NCBI RefSeq assembly: GCF_013407855.1
Contig: NZ_JACBZH010000001.1
Span: 4,712,001-4,776,000, forward strand
Source of the DNA: Actinopolymorpha rutila
Lineage (GTDB): Bacteria; Actinomycetota; Actinomycetes; Propionibacteriales; Actinopolymorphaceae
Direction: 5' to 3'
Length of the DNA: 64,000 bases
Positions 55,920 to 64,000 of the stretch are shown here, in pieces. Position numbers and translations under genes: made by a program. Below the pieces are notes generated by a model. The model saw nothing but the letters and a program-made list of their open reading frames with translations, did not search any database and had not been told where the DNA came from. The first letter of the stretch is position 1. Every line of letters begins with the position of its first letter.

Positions 55920-56630
55920 GTGGCGAAGAAGAAGCAGGACACGACGAGACGGCGGCAGATCGAGCAGGCGCGTCAGGAACACGAGCGCGCCGAGCGCCGC
56001 AGGAGGCTCACCCTCGTCGCGGTCTGCGTGCTGGTCGGCCTGGTCGTCGCCGGGGCCGCGGCCTGGATACCCGTCGGCAACTGGATGCACCGCCGGGACG
56101 CCGAGCGGTTTCCAGCGCTCGGGGTCCCCGCCGCGCAGGCCGGGCTGAGTGCCGTCGAGAACGACAGCGCCGCCGGCATCAACGACCACCGGCCGACCGG
56201 CGAGGTGATCGCCTACCGCACGATTCCTCCGTCCGCCGGACCGCACTGGGCGCAGCCGGCGAGCTTCTCGCGGAAGTTCTACGACACGAAGGACCGCCCC
56301 GACATCGAGACGCTCGTGCACAACCTCGAACACGGCTACACGGTCGTGTGGTACGACGACACGATCACGCACGACTCCGCGCAGCTGGCCGCCCTGCGCA
56401 CCATCGCCAAGGGGTACGAGTCCAACGAGTTCGACAACGCCAAGAAGCTCATCGTCGCCCCGTGGAAGAAGGGCGAGGGCGCGTTTCCCGCCGGCAAGCA
56501 CGTCGCCCTCACCCACTGGTCGACGGCCGCGGGACGACGTCAGTACGCGGCGAAGGTGAGTGGGCAGGCGATCGCGCGGTTCATGAAGAAGTTCCCCGCT
56601 ACCGACTCTCCCGAGCCCCAGGGTCCCTGA
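55920..56630 (+). CDS. DUF3105 membrane-anchored protein
   Basis: A 236-residue protein with a basic, helical N-terminus (KKKQDTTRRRQIEQAR), one membrane helix (about 38-58) and an extracytoplasmic DUF3105 domain. Conserved family residues are seen in PPSAGPHW, VHNLEHGYTVVWY and LTHWST; the His and Trp residues suggest a metal site. Function unknown. GTG start with GAGGGA upstream. Convergent with manC. Confidence 0.85.
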   Translation: MAKKKQDTTRRRQIEQARQEHERAERRRRLTLVAVCVLVGLVVAGAAAWIPVGNWMHRRDAERFPALGVPAAQAGLSAVENDSAAGINDHRPTGEVIAYRTIPPSAGPHWAQPASFSRKFYDTKDRPDIETLVHNLEHGYTVVWYDDTITHDSAQLAALRTIAKGYESNEFDNAKKLIVAPWKKGEGAFPAGKHVALTHWSTAAGRRQYAAKVSGQAIARFMKKFPATDSPEPQGP

Positions 56631-56661
56631 GCAGCTGAGCCGCCGTCAGGCCTGTCGGCGG

Positions 56662-57783
56662 TCAGGCGTACCGGTCGCCGTGGGTCTGGCGGACCCGGGC
56701 CACGAGGTCCTTCACCCGCTCGGCGTCGTTCTTCGGGCACACCATCGTGACGTCCGGGGTGTGCACGACGATCGTGTCGCGCAGCCCGACCGTCGCCACC
56801 AGGTGCTCGGGGTCGTCGCTGACCACGATGTTGCCCTCGGAGTCGACCAGCACCGTGACGGCGTTGCTGGCGTTGTGCGCCGGGTCGTTGGCGAGGGTGC
56901 GCGCCAGGGCCGGCCAGGCGCCGACGTCGATCCAGTCGACCGCCATCGGGACCACCACGACGCGGGCGTCGTCCTCGCCCCGCGCCGCCGGCTCCATCAC
57001 GGCGTAGTCGATGCTGATCTTGGGCAGCTCGGCGTAGGCCTTCTCCGCCACGGTCGTCCGCTCGGCGGTGTCCCACGCCTTGGCGATCCGGGTCACGCCG
57101 TCGTAGGCGCCCGGAAGGTGCCGGTGGAGCTGGGTGAGCAGGGTGTCGGCCCGCCACACGAACATGCCGGAGTTCCACAGGTGACGCCCGCCGGCGACAT
57201 AGGCCTGCGCGGTCGCCGCGTCCGGTTTCTCGGTGAACGCCGAGACGCCGAACACCGCGGGCCCGCCGCCCGGACCGGCTCTGTTGGGCGCGTCCGGCAG
57301 CGGCTCCGCGCGTTCGATGTAACCGAGGCCGGTGTGTGCCGACGTGGGCGGGACGCCGAACGTCGCCAGCATCTGAGGGTGCGCCTCGACGGTGTCGAAC
57401 GCGGTGCCCAGCGCCTCGCGGAACGACTCCACGGGTTCGATCACGTGGTCGGCCGTGACGAAGGCGGCCACCGCCTCCGGGTCACGCTCGACGATCACCG
57501 CGCATGCCAGGCCGATCGCGTTGGCGGTGTCGCGGGCGACCGGCTCACCGAGGAAGTTCTCCTCCGGAAGCTCCGGCAGGTGCTCCATGATCACCTGCTG
57601 GTGCGTGGTGCCGGCGCAGACGAAGATCCGCTCGTCGGGGACGAATCCCTCCAGCCGCTCGTAGGCGAGCCGGAGCAGGCTCTTGCCGCCCCGGACGCTC
57701 AGCAGTTGCTTCGGGAAGCTTGCGCGCGAGAGCGGCCACAACCTTGTGCCCGCGCCCCCCGCGTTGATGACCGCGTACCGCAT
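56662..57783 (-). CDS. manC: Mannose-1-phosphate guanylyltransferase
   Basis: Makes GDP-mannose from mannose-1-phosphate and GTP. The 373-residue single-domain enzyme has the nucleotide loop NAGGAGTRLWPLSR, FPKQLL, and the block NSGMFVWRAD. The C-terminal isomerase domain of bifunctional ManC/AlgA enzymes is absent, which fits the separate manA. ATG at 57783 has TAGGCT seven bases upstream and no ribosome binding site. Divergent from TIGR03089. Confidence 0.95.
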   Translation of the reverse strand: MRYAVINAGGAGTRLWPLSRASFPKQLLSVRGGKSLLRLAYERLEGFVPDERIFVCAGTTHQQVIMEHLPELPEENFLGEPVARDTANAIGLACAVIVERDPEAVAAFVTADHVIEPVESFREALGTAFDTVEAHPQMLATFGVPPTSAHTGLGYIERAEPLPDAPNRAGPGGGPAVFGVSAFTEKPDAATAQAYVAGGRHLWNSGMFVWRADTLLTQLHRHLPGAYDGVTRIAKAWDTAERTTVAEKAYAELPKISIDYAVMEPAARGEDDARVVVVPMAVDWIDVGAWPALARTLANDPAHNASNAVTVLVDSEGNIVVSDDPEHLVATVGLRDTIVVHTPDVTMVCPKNDAERVKDLVARVRQTHGDRYA

Positions 57784-57790
57784 GACCGCG

Positions 57791-57796
57791 AGCCTA
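57791..57796 (-). promoter_or_regulatory. -10 element of manC
   Basis: TAGGCT on the minus strand, seven bases before ATG 57783. The same hexamer precedes the divergent TIGR03089 gene on the plus strand. Confidence 0.5.
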
Positions 57797-57940
57797 CGGG
57801 ACACACATGCCCACCGTGGCGGATCACGCCGCCCGGCGTGGCGGATTGGTCGCGAAGCGTGGCGGCGCATGATCCGTGGACTCCGCGATCGTCCGGCCCG
57901 GGCCGCCCAGTGGATCAGGCAGGACCCGCGCGGCATGCCC

Positions 57941-57946
57941 TAGGCT
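57941..57946 (+). promoter_or_regulatory. -10 element of the TIGR03089 gene
   Basis: TAGGCT ends six bases before GTG 57953; no ribosome binding site is present. Confidence 0.5.
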
Positions 57947-57952
57947 CGGCGG

Positions 57953-58726
57953 GTGGCGACCCCGAACACTCCCGCACGCGTGCTGGCCGCGGCCCTGGCG
58001 GCCGACCCGGCGACGCCGTTCCTCACCTTCTACGACGACGCCACCGGCGAACGCGTCGAGCTGTCGCTCGCGACGCTGGACAACTGGGTCGCCAAGACCG
58101 CGAACCTCCTTCAGGACGGCCTGGGCACCGATCCGGGCGCCCGGGTGGCGATCATGCTGCCACCGCACTGGCAGAGCGCGGTGTGGATGCTCGCCGCGTG
58201 GTCGGCCGGGCTCACCGTCACGGTGGACGAGGGAGCCGCCGATGAAGCCGACGTCGTGGTCACCGGCCCGGACCGGCTGGCCGAGGTGGCCGGCGGATCC
58301 GCCGCCGGTGCCCGCGACACGGTGGCGCTCGCGCTGCGCCCGCTGGGCGGGCCGTTCACCGAGCCACTGCCCGCAGGGGTGCTGGACTACGGCGCGGAGG
58401 TGCCGGGGTACGCCGACCAGTTCACGGCGTACGTCCCGGTCGATCCGCACGCACCCGCCCTGGTCACGCCCGACGCCACCCTCACCGGCGAGGAACTCGT
58501 CGCGGCCGCCGGCCGGCGCGCGGAGGAGATCGGCCTGGAGCCGGGCGGGCGACTGCTCACCGACGCCAACCCCGCCGATCCGTACGGCTGCCTGGACGCG
58601 CTGCTGGCCCCGCTGACCCAGCGGGGCTCGGTGATCCTGGTCCGCAACCCCGACCTCGCGCAGGTCGACCGGCGCTGCGAGGTGGAGAAGGTCACCGTCA
58701 CCCGGCTCCGCGCGGCCGGTCGGTGA
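57953..58726 (+). CDS. TIGR03089-family protein
   Basis: A 257-residue actinobacterial protein resembling the N-terminal third of AMP-forming acyl-CoA synthetases (TFYDDATGERVELSLATLDNWVAKTANLL, then RVAIMLPPHWQSAVWMLAAW), but without the P-loop and adenylation motifs. It is therefore unlikely to activate an acid. The family is catalogued as TIGR03089; function unknown. An acyl-CoA synthetase gene lies convergent to it. Confidence 0.85.
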   Translation: MATPNTPARVLAAALAADPATPFLTFYDDATGERVELSLATLDNWVAKTANLLQDGLGTDPGARVAIMLPPHWQSAVWMLAAWSAGLTVTVDEGAADEADVVVTGPDRLAEVAGGSAAGARDTVALALRPLGGPFTEPLPAGVLDYGAEVPGYADQFTAYVPVDPHAPALVTPDATLTGEELVAAAGRRAEEIGLEPGGRLLTDANPADPYGCLDALLAPLTQRGSVILVRNPDLAQVDRRCEVEKVTVTRLRAAGR

Positions 58727-58747
58727 CGAGCCCACGTCGGTGACCGC

Positions 58748-58780
58748 GCTCGCGTAAGTGACCAGCTCGCGTAAGTGACC
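58748..58780. repeat. 16-bp direct repeat
   Basis: GCTCGCGTAAGTGACC occurs at 58748-58763 and 58765-58780 in the short gap between convergent genes. Confidence 0.7.
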
Positions 58781-58796
58781 GGCCGGCTTCGGTGAC

Positions 58797-60827
58797 CTAC
58801 TCGGGGGCTCGGTGGCGGTTCCGGGCGTACGCCTCGAACGCCGCGAGCGCACCCGGGTCGGACAACGCACCCGTGCTGGCGGCCTCCTCCACCGGCCGGC
58901 CCTCCAGGATCCGCTTGACCGGCACCTCCAGCTTCTTGCCGGACAGCGTCCGCGGGATCGCGCGCACCGCGACGATCTCGTCCGGCACGTGCCGGGGCGA
59001 CAGCTGGCGGCGCAGGTCGGCGGCCAACCGGCGGCGCAGGTCCTCGTCCAGCTCGGTCCCCTCGGCGAGGACGACGAACAGCAGGAGTTCCTCGCCCGCG
59101 TCCGCGCCGGTGCCGCCGGGCCGGACGTTCTCCAGGTGGACGACCAGGCTGTCGGCGATCTCGGGGAACCCGTCGACCACGGAGTAGAACTCCGCGGTGC
59201 CCATGCGTACCCCACCGCGCTTCAGCGTCGCGTCGGAGCGGCCGGTGATCACGCAGGTGCCGCGCGGCGTGATCTCCACCCAGTCGCCGTGCCGCCACAC
59301 GCCGGGGAAGTCGGCGAAGTACGCGGCGCGGTAGCGGGAGCCGTCCCGGTCACCCCAGAAGCCCACCGGCATGGACGGCATCGGCTGCTCCAGCACCAGC
59401 TCGCCGAGCCGGCCGACGACCGGGTGGCCGGCCGGGTCGTAGGCCGCGACGGCCGCGCCCAGGCACGCGCAGGACAGCTCTCCCGCGTAGACCGGAAGCA
59501 GCGGCGAGCCGCCCACGAACCCCGTGCACAGGTCTGTACCACCGGAGAACGACTGCAGCAGCAGGTCGGGGTTGACGTTCTCGTACACCCACCCGAAACC
59601 CTCGGGCGGCAGCGGCGCACCCGTCGACCCCAGGCCGCGGATCCGGGACAGGTCGGCCACCTCGGCCGGCCGCAGCCCCGCCCGGCGGCAGCTCATCAGG
59701 AACGGCGCGCTCGTCCCGAAGAACGTCACGCCGCACTCGTCGGCCAGCCGCCACAGGTGGCCGAGGTCGGGCTGGGCGGGGTTGCCGTCGACCAGGACGA
59801 CGGTGGCGCCGACGAGCAGGCCGGACACCAGGACGTTCCACATCATCCAGCCGGTGGTGGAGAACCAGAAGAACCGGTCGCCCGGTCCGAGGTCGAAGTG
59901 CAGGGCGAGGGTCTTCAGGTGTTCGAGCAGGATGCCGCCGTGCCCGTGCACGATCGGCTTGGGCAGCCCGGTGGTGCCCGAGGAGTACAGCAGGTAGAGC
60001 GGATGGTCGAACGCCACCGGCTCGAACTCCGGCTCACCCGGATCGGGTCCGGCCAGCAGGTCCGCCCAGGCGGACGCCTCGGGTACCCGCCGCGCGGCGT
60101 CCTCGGAAAGGTAGGGCACCACGACCACGTGCTCCAGCGAGGGCAGCGCCGCGCGGATGGCGGCCAGCTCGTCGGTCCGGTCGATGTCCTTGGCGCCGTA
60201 GCGGTAGCCGTCCACCGCCACCAGCACCTTCGGCTCGATCTGGCTCCACCGGTCGACCACGCTGCGGGTGCCGAACTCCGGAGCGCAGGAGGAGAACACC
60301 GCGCCCAGGCTCGCGGTGGCCAGCAGCAGGACGAGGGTCTCCGGGATGTTCGGGAGGTACGCCGCCACCCGGTCGCCGGGTCCGACGCCGAGCCGTACGA
60401 GCCCGGCCCTCGACCGGGCCACCTCCGCCCGCAGCTGCGCCGCGGTGAGCTCGACCGGCTCCCGGGTCTGCGACCGCGCCACCACCACCGGCCCCTCGGC
60501 GGGGAGGTTCGCCAGCATCTGCTCGGCGTAGTTGATCCGGGCACCGGGGAACCACCGCGCACCGGGCATGGCGTCGTCGGTGAGGACGGTGTCGCCGCGC
60601 CGACCGCGCACCTGGAAGTAGTCCCAGACGCTGGCCCAGAACGCCGGCAGGTCGTCCACCGTCCACCGCCACAGGGACGCGTAGTCGGCGAACCGCAGCG
60701 AGCGTTCGCGTTCGAGCCACCGCAGGTAGTCGCCGATCCTGGTCCGGTCGAGGACGTCGGCCGGCGGCCTCCACAGGACCCGCCCCTGCTCGCTCCTTCC
60801 GGCCTCACTCATCCCGGCCTCACTCAT
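58797..60827 (-). CDS. Acetoacetyl-CoA synthetase
   Basis: Activates acetoacetate to acetoacetyl-CoA with ATP. The 676-residue protein has the family N-terminal region (FWASVWDYFQVRG, WFPGARINYAEQML), the adenylation P-loop LYSSGTTGLPKPIVHG, the block TTGWMMWN and the C-terminal GKKLEVPVKRILEG with the catalytic Lys. The start is either ATG 60827 or ATG 60812, because a 15-bp duplication has doubled the start region (MSEAGMSEAG). Overlaps the galE stop by eight bases, so the two form an operon. Confidence 0.92.
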   Translation of the reverse strand: MSEAGMSEAGRSEQGRVLWRPPADVLDRTRIGDYLRWLERERSLRFADYASLWRWTVDDLPAFWASVWDYFQVRGRRGDTVLTDDAMPGARWFPGARINYAEQMLANLPAEGPVVVARSQTREPVELTAAQLRAEVARSRAGLVRLGVGPGDRVAAYLPNIPETLVLLLATASLGAVFSSCAPEFGTRSVVDRWSQIEPKVLVAVDGYRYGAKDIDRTDELAAIRAALPSLEHVVVVPYLSEDAARRVPEASAWADLLAGPDPGEPEFEPVAFDHPLYLLYSSGTTGLPKPIVHGHGGILLEHLKTLALHFDLGPGDRFFWFSTTGWMMWNVLVSGLLVGATVVLVDGNPAQPDLGHLWRLADECGVTFFGTSAPFLMSCRRAGLRPAEVADLSRIRGLGSTGAPLPPEGFGWVYENVNPDLLLQSFSGGTDLCTGFVGGSPLLPVYAGELSCACLGAAVAAYDPAGHPVVGRLGELVLEQPMPSMPVGFWGDRDGSRYRAAYFADFPGVWRHGDWVEITPRGTCVITGRSDATLKRGGVRMGTAEFYSVVDGFPEIADSLVVHLENVRPGGTGADAGEELLLFVVLAEGTELDEDLRRRLAADLRRQLSPRHVPDEIVAVRAIPRTLSGKKLEVPVKRILEGRPVEEAASTGALSDPGALAAFEAYARNRHRAPE

Positions 60828-60830
60828 CCC
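60801..60830 (-). repeat. 15-bp perfect duplication at a start codon
   Basis: GGCCTCACTCATCCC occurs at 60801-60815 and 60816-60830, giving two in-frame ATG codons. Confidence 0.9.
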
Positions 60831-61857
60831 GGGTCCCCGGTGACGCACCCCCGGCCGGCGCGGTCCCGTCGTCGCGGCGGGCCTCCGGATGGTGGAAGAG
60901 CCACCCCTCCCAGGCCGCCGTGACCGTGGACCGCATGTCGTGTTCGGCCGACCAGCCGAGCACCTCGCGGATCCGGTCGGCACCGGCGATCGACACCGCC
61001 GGGTCGCCGGGCCGGCGGGCGAGCACCTCGGGCTTGAGGTCGGTGTAGCCGGACACGTCGAGGATGGTCTCCACGATCTCGCGGGTGGACGACCCCTGCC
61101 CGGTGCCGACGTTGAGGACCTCGCGCGCCTCGCGGCCGGCGGTGAGGTGCCGGGCCGCGGCGACGTGCGCCGAGGCGATGTCGCCGACGTGGATGTAGTC
61201 GCGGATGGTGGTGCCGTCCGGAGTCTGGTAGTCGTCGCCGAAGATCTTCGGCGGCAGGCCTGCGGTCAGGCGTTCGAACACCATCGGGATGAGGTTGAAC
61301 GCGCCGGTGTCCGCGAGTTCGGGGGCGGCGGCGCCGGCGGCGTTGAAGTAGCGCAGGCTGACGTGCCGCAGTCCGGTGCTCCGGGCCACGTCGGCGATCA
61401 GCCACTCCCCCACGAGCTTGGTCTCGCCGTACGGAGAAACCGGCCGGCAGGTCGCGTCCTCGGTCAGGACGTCGGTGTCCTGGTCGCCGTAGGTCGAGGC
61501 GCTGGAGGAGAAGACCAGGGCATCCACGCCGACGTCGGTCATCGCCCGCAGCAGCGACTCGAGCCCGCCGACGTTCTCGCGGTAGTAGAGCAGCGGGTTG
61601 TCGACGGACTCACCCGGTTGCTTCTTGGCGGCGACGTGCACGACGCCGCTGATCTCGTACTCCCGCAACAACTTGGCGACCAGGCTGGTCGCCTGCACCG
61701 AACCCCGGACGAGCGGAACGTCGTCGAGGTCGGCGATCCGGGCGGGCACCCCGGTGGACAGATCGTCGAGCACCACGATCTGTTCTCCCGCGGCGTGAAG
61801 TGCGTGGACGACGTGCGCGCCGATGAAGCCGGCGCCTCCGGTGACGAGCCAGGTCAT
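60820..61857 (-). CDS. galE: UDP-glucose 4-epimerase
   Basis: Interconverts UDP-glucose and UDP-galactose. A 345-residue SDR enzyme with the NAD loop VTGGAGFIGAHV, catalytic Ser in SSSASTYG and the YxxxK pair YGETK, and the substrate segment RYFNAAGA. Complete. ATG at 61857 has TAGGGT six bases upstream and no ribosome binding site. Followed by the acyl-CoA synthetase gene. Confidence 0.95.
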   Translation of the reverse strand: MTWLVTGGAGFIGAHVVHALHAAGEQIVVLDDLSTGVPARIADLDDVPLVRGSVQATSLVAKLLREYEISGVVHVAAKKQPGESVDNPLLYYRENVGGLESLLRAMTDVGVDALVFSSSASTYGDQDTDVLTEDATCRPVSPYGETKLVGEWLIADVARSTGLRHVSLRYFNAAGAAAPELADTGAFNLIPMVFERLTAGLPPKIFGDDYQTPDGTTIRDYIHVGDIASAHVAAARHLTAGREAREVLNVGTGQGSSTREIVETILDVSGYTDLKPEVLARRPGDPAVSIAGADRIREVLGWSAEHDMRSTVTAAWEGWLFHHPEARRDDGTAPAGGASPGTRDE

Positions 61858-61863
61858 GGCTGC

Positions 61864-61869
61864 ACCCTA
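61864..61869 (-). promoter_or_regulatory. -10 element of leaderless galE
   Basis: TAGGGT on the minus strand ends six bases before ATG 61857. Confidence 0.5.
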
Positions 61870-62035
61870 GTGGGCGCGCCACGGCGCAGTGCACGATCCG
61901 GAACCGCCCGGAGCCACCCCTTCGCCCCCCACAGGCGACCCGGACGATCCCGTCGTCCTCGGGTGATGCGGCTTTCGTGAAACGGTTCAGGGTCAGGTCA
62001 GGTGAGTTCAGGTGATGCGGCCTGTCGTGCAGGCT

Positions 62036-62093
62036 TGCTTGGTGCGGCCTCGTTGGCGTGGTCCTGCTTGGTGCGGCCTCGTTGGCGCGGTCC
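62036..62093. repeat. 29-bp tandem repeat
   Basis: Two 29-bp units beginning TGCTTGGTGCGGCCTCGTTG (62036-62064 and 62065-62093) differ by one base. They lie 25 bp downstream of the stop of the minus-strand CxxC protein gene, with shorter GGTCA and GGTGATGCGG echoes just before. Confidence 0.85.
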
Positions 62094-62117
62094 GGACGAG
62101 CCCTGGTTCGCAGGGGG

Positions 62118-62507
62118 TCAGGCGGGGTGGTCCCAGACGATGCGGCGGCCGGCCCCGACGCCGCTCACCCGAGGCGGCCCGGGCGCACGGTGTCTGCCGC
62201 CGCGTTCGCGCTGGTGACGCCACAGGCGTCCGAACGGCGACAACCAGGAACTGGCCCAGGCGGCCTCGGCACAGGTCCACTCCTGGGCGCAGTAGAGGCA
62301 ACGCGGTCCGTCCACCCGGCGGGAACCCACCAGGCGGAGCTTCGTCCATGTCTGGTCGGGTTGGTGCAGCAACAGCAGGTACCTGGCCTGGGCGTCGAGG
62401 AGTTCCTTCGACCATTCCACCCATCCGTAGCCGGGTACGAAAACCGGTGCCTCGCTCCGTTGCGCGGACACCGCCGTCGACGCCACGAATGACGTCGCCA
62501 TCGACAT
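62118..62507 (-). CDS. Hypothetical protein with CxxC motif, 129 aa
   Basis: I do not recognise this small protein. A clear ribosome binding site (GGGAGG, six bases before ATG 62507) supports it, and the central part is compositionally protein-like: GYGWVEWSKELLDAQARY, then LLHQPDQTWTKLRLVGSRR and a CLYCAQEW pair that could bind zinc, followed by a further Cys. The last 40 residues are Arg/Gly-rich and disordered. No signal peptide. It stands alone, with an inverted repeat about 130 bp upstream. Confidence 0.55.
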   Translation of the reverse strand: MSMATSFVASTAVSAQRSEAPVFVPGYGWVEWSKELLDAQARYLLLLHQPDQTWTKLRLVGSRRVDGPRCLYCAQEWTCAEAAWASSWLSPFGRLWRHQRERGGRHRAPGPPRVSGVGAGRRIVWDHPA

Positions 62508-62997
62508 CGACCTCCCTCTTCTGCTCCTTCGCAGCGGGTCTGCGTGGACCCGCTGCGTGTCGATGGATCGTGGAGGCGGCCCGCCCGGCCCGGGCAACCA
62601 CCTGCCATCTCGGTTCGTGCTGGAGATCGTACGGACTGTCACGTCTCGGTGACAGCAACTCTGCAGATTTTCTGTGCAAATTTTCCCTCTCATGATCGCT
62701 TTCCAATGAACGGCGGACCGGCGGTCGAGAGGGCGCACCGACCTGCGGGAACGATCTGCGCGCCCCACCCGTACGCACGGCAACAACCGGTGACCGGCAG
62801 CGTGGCGGTGCCGCGGGAGCGGGTGGTGGGTGGTGCGCGATCCCGCCGGGACGGCTACCGTCAGGGCGCCGCGCCCCACGGCGGGAGCGGCGGGCCGGAG
62901 CCGGGCGCACCTGCCGACCAGTGGGCCGCCAGTGCTCCAGCCCCGCGCGCCCGCGTGCACCCACGGGCACGCTGCCGGCCGACGCACACGCTCTAGG
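62508..62997. other. Intergenic region with low-GC segment
   Basis: These 490 bases hold no gene I can support. A segment at about 62625-62710 is markedly AT-rich and contains the inverted repeat CTGTCAC/GTGACAG; it is probably the promoter of the CxxC protein gene. The rest is GC-rich without visible features. Confidence 0.45.
62636..62655. promoter_or_regulatory. Perfect 7-bp inverted repeat
   Basis: CTGTCAC (62636-62642) and GTGACAG (62649-62655) with a six-base spacer, 129 bp before the CxxC protein start. It could be an operator; its GTCAC arms resemble the inverted repeat upstream of mtrB. Confidence 0.4.
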
Positions 62998-64000
62998 ATG
63001 AGCCGACTCCACCAGACAGGGGTGATCCCGCTGCCGACCGCGTTCCTCGTCGGACCCGTCGTCTCCGCCGGACCGGGGCCCCTACCCGTCGCCCGCCAGC
63101 TGCGTGCGCTGGGTTACGACGTGGTCGAGGTGGACGCGCTCGCGCATCTGCCGGCAGCGGTCGCCTCGGCGCCACCCGGACGGGTCGCCCTCGTCGACGG
63201 CCGGTTCGTGGGCCACCTGCACGCACTGCGACGAGCCGTGTGCGACTCGCGGCCGGAAGCGATCGCCGGGCCCGGAACCCTCGCCGTGGCACCCTCGGCC
63301 CGGCCCCACCTGCTCGACGCCCTGACCGCCGTCACCGCGGCGACCGCCCCCACGGCGACGGCGGCACCGCGTACCGACTCCCCGTCCGTGAAGTCCCCGA
63401 GGCTCTCGAAGTCCTCGCCCCCGGACGAGTCGGCCGTGGACATCGAGTCGGCCGTGGACATCGGCCGGGTCGCCGACGCGCTCTCCGAAAGCGTCACCGT
63501 GGCCAGGACCGACCCGGCCCCGCTGGTGGCCGGCATCGCCGAGTCCCCGCAGGAGCGGGCGGCGCTGGAGGCCCGGGCCCGCGCTGTCGACGAGGAGGCG
63601 TACCGGCTGAAGAGCGCGGTCAAGGCCGAGGACACCGCGTTCACCACGTTCTTCGTCCGCAGCTACTCCGGGTACGCCGCCCGGTGGTTCGCCCGGCTCG
63701 GGCTCGGGCCCAACCACGTCACGATCCTGTCGCTGATCGTCGCCCTCGGCGCCGCGGCGACGGTCGCCACCGGCACCCGGTCCGGCTACGTGCTGGGCGC
63801 ACTGCTGTTCCACGCGGCGTTCTCGCTGGACTGCATCGACGGCGATCTTGCCCGCTACACCGTCTCGTTCAGCAAGCTCGGCGCCCGGATGGACCTCACT
63901 TTCGACCGGGTGAAGGAGTACGCCCTGTTCGCCGGGCTGGCGTTCGGGGCCACCCGCGACGGCGACCCACACATCTGGTGGCTGGCCGCGGCCGCGATGG
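62998..64000 (+). CDS. CDP-alcohol phosphatidyltransferase-family protein, 3' truncated
   Basis: The visible 334 residues have an N-terminal alpha-beta region (about 9-115; a degenerate sugar-nucleotide-transferase-like fold), a charged linker, and from about 210 the membrane CDP-alcohol phosphotransferase domain with the signature DCIDGDLAR and, after the usual spacing, GARMDLTFD. The combination with a C-terminal DUF5941 domain is known in actinobacteria but that part lies beyond the window. It would make a phospholipid or phosphoglycan precursor. ATG 62998 was used; GTG 63022 is an alternative, since TAGGAT overlaps the ATG and may be a -10. Confidence 0.82.
   Translation, partial: MSRLHQTGVIPLPTAFLVGPVVSAGPGPLPVARQLRALGYDVVEVDALAHLPAAVASAPPGRVALVDGRFVGHLHALRRAVCDSRPEAIAGPGTLAVAPSARPHLLDALTAVTAATAPTATAAPRTDSPSVKSPRLSKSSPPDESAVDIESAVDIGRVADALSESVTVARTDPAPLVAGIAESPQERAALEARARAVDEEAYRLKSAVKAEDTAFTTFFVRSYSGYAARWFARLGLGPNHVTILSLIVALGAAATVATGTRSGYVLGALLFHAAFSLDCIDGDLARYTVSFSKLGARMDLTFDRVKEYALFAGLAFGATRDGDPHIWWLAAAAM

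Overview
This is a 64 kb stretch of a high-GC actinobacterial chromosome. GC-rich codon use, frequent GTG starts, the mtrA-mtrB-lpqB set, whiB, the actinobacterial F420 pair cofD/cofE and many actinobacteria-specific families (DUF3499, DUF5719, DUF4350, TIGR03089, Rv3235-like) all point the same way. The absence of mycolate genes and the general gene order suggest a Propionibacteriales or related filamentous lineage; this placement is inference. No rRNA, tRNA, CRISPR array, insertion sequence or prophage was recognised. Most of the window is conserved core chromosome rather than a mobile island.

Layout. 1-6 kb: the end of a membrane mannosyltransferase-like protein, a surface protein with 90-residue modules, and a hybrid sensor kinase with its LuxR-type response regulator. 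6-11.3 kb, minus strand: DUF6912-like protein, patatin lipase, WS/DGAT acyltransferase, and CpaE-like and CpaB-like pilus-assembly proteins. 11.3-14.4 kb: a small excisionase-like HTH gene, a LysM wall protein and an Rv3235-like (SecA-linked) protein, with shared tandem AAGCAAAC repeats that look like the operator of the HTH protein. 14.6-22 kb: secA, a double GNAT protein, an AlkX-like glycosylase, a degenerate receiver and hpf. 22-27.5 kb: comF-lpqB-mtrB-mtrA. 27.5-35.3 kb: a membrane protein followed by DUF4129-DUF4350-MoxR-DUF58, then SpoIIM and RDD proteins. 35.3-44.3 kb: ahcY, an odd MerR regulator, a cation exporter, a fumarase-superfamily lyase, and manA-SIS-Trm112-manB-DUF3499. 44.5-52.4 kb: metallopeptidase-family protein, DUF5719, a giant GT2 membrane glycosyltransferase, whiB and a membrane protein with a long Gln/Tyr/Gly repeat tail. 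52.7-64 kb: cofD-cofE, an AlkA-like glycosylase, DUF3105, manC, TIGR03089, acetoacetyl-CoA synthetase, galE, a CxxC orphan, and the start of a CDP-alcohol phosphotransferase.

How the genes fit together. manA, manB and manC make GDP-mannose from fructose-6-phosphate, and galE makes UDP-galactose; the GT39-like and GT2 proteins are plausible users in envelope glycan synthesis. SecA, LpqB/MtrAB, the LysM protein and WhiB belong to secretion, wall homeostasis and cell division or development. CofD/CofE build coenzyme F420, but CofE carries a shortened C-terminal domain. Several genes between 34 and 62 kb have a -10-like hexamer 6-7 nt before the start codon and no ribosome binding site, as expected for leaderless mRNAs. 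The most interesting unexplained signals are the AAGCAAAC repeat system (11.5-12.9 kb), two perfect DnaA boxes beside it, the MerR regulator split by a tandem repeat, the pseudo-receiver, and the low-complexity membrane protein beside whiB.
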